Below are positions 34,586 through 34,725 of a stretch of DNA of 34,725 bases, piece after piece. The translations under genes were made by a program, and so were the position numbers. The notes under the pieces were generated by a model. The model worked only from the letters and a program-made list of their open reading frames with translations, was not told where the DNA came from and ran no database searches. Numbering within the stretch: the stretch's first letter is position 1; the number at the start of each line of letters is the position of its first letter. The stretch is from Bacteroidota bacterium (lineage in GTDB: Bacteria; Bacteroidota; Ignavibacteria; UBA10030; BY39), in assembly GCA_030682385.1 (NCBI GenBank), contig JAUXOG010000071.1, positions 1 to 34,725 on the forward strand, in the 5' to 3' direction.

Positions 34586-34725
34586 TAAAGTTAAAAAATC
34601 GAACTCTTCAATAACTTCATACTCGGTCATCGCATACTTGCCGACGTTGGCTACGGCAACTTTTTTTCTGTCGGTTTTACTTCGTGCAAGACTCGCTTCG
34701 ATAAATCCTTTTTTCTTCTTTCCAA
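34553..34725 (-). pseudogene. RluA-family pseudouridine synthase, interrupted by IS
   Basis: Reading leftwards from the window edge, the frame gives GKKKKGFIEASLARSKTDRK, then KVAVANVGKYAMTEYEVIEEF and DFLTL. This is the segment after the catalytic site of RluA/RluD-type 23S rRNA pseudouridine synthases, just before the usual GRTHQIRVH motif. At 34585 the sequence enters the IS end and the frame stops at 34553. The 5' part lies outside the window, and the 3' part was not found to the left of the IS remnant, so the gene is broken. Confidence 0.8.

Overview
The window looks like a chromosome segment of an AT-rich member of the Bacteroidota/Chlorobi/Ignavibacteria group. The evidence is the gene content: a complex I cluster without NADH-dehydrogenase module genes in view, a patatin-BamA fusion, a BatA-type von Willebrand protein, a type IX secretion sorting-domain fragment, a DUF6263-like secreted protein, and intergenic DNA full of short palindromic repeats. 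I cannot name the species.

Region 1 (1-8480) holds the 3' half of a nuo operon, nuoI-J-K-L-M-N, the proton-pumping membrane arm plus the ferredoxin-like subunit of complex I. It has been invaded at three points. A four-helix-bundle (S23/IVP-like) gene with repeat flanks lies before nuoI. A collapsed relative of those flanks lies between nuoM and nuoN. A DUF433/DUF5615 toxin-antitoxin-like pair lies just after nuoN. Past that pair sits a second, diverged copy of the last 26 codons of nuoN, followed by an intrinsic terminator that probably belonged to the operon before the insertion.

Region 2 (8481-13890) is a signalling block: a NarL-type sensor kinase and LuxR-family response regulator, then a membrane PAS/PAS hybrid histidine kinase. 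The kinase runs convergently into a birA-coaX pair (biotin ligase, type III pantothenate kinase) and overlaps coaX.

Region 3 (13891-19617) is a proteostasis cluster: hsp20 behind a sigma-54-like promoter, dnaK and clpB. EttA (an ABC-F translation factor) and tRNA-Pro(TGG) follow on the minus strand.

Region 4 (21557-31031) is a tight plus-strand run of seven genes: a single-domain response regulator, a membrane protein with a DHp-like helix pair in which the phospho-accepting His appears to be Asp, a patatin-BamA outer-membrane protein, a BatA-like protein, HflX, a lipoprotein M28 peptidase and a DUF6263-like exported protein. Most gaps are 30 bases or fewer and several genes nearly touch.

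Region 5 (31032-34725) looks acquired. On the minus strand it has an ECF sigma factor, a small zinc-finger anti-sigma-like protein, a MerC-like transporter whose 3' end is replaced by a T9SS C-terminal fragment, an exported protein with four HxCxxxC motifs, and a membrane protein that is 22% methionine. Together these suggest a stress- or metal-responsive module. The right edge is an IS5-like remnant that interrupts an RluA-family pseudouridine synthase gene.

The strongest oddities are the duplicated nuoN 3' end around the toxin-antitoxin-like cassette, the HxCxxxC/Met-rich metal module under an ECF sigma factor, and the paired receiver plus His-less DHp protein.
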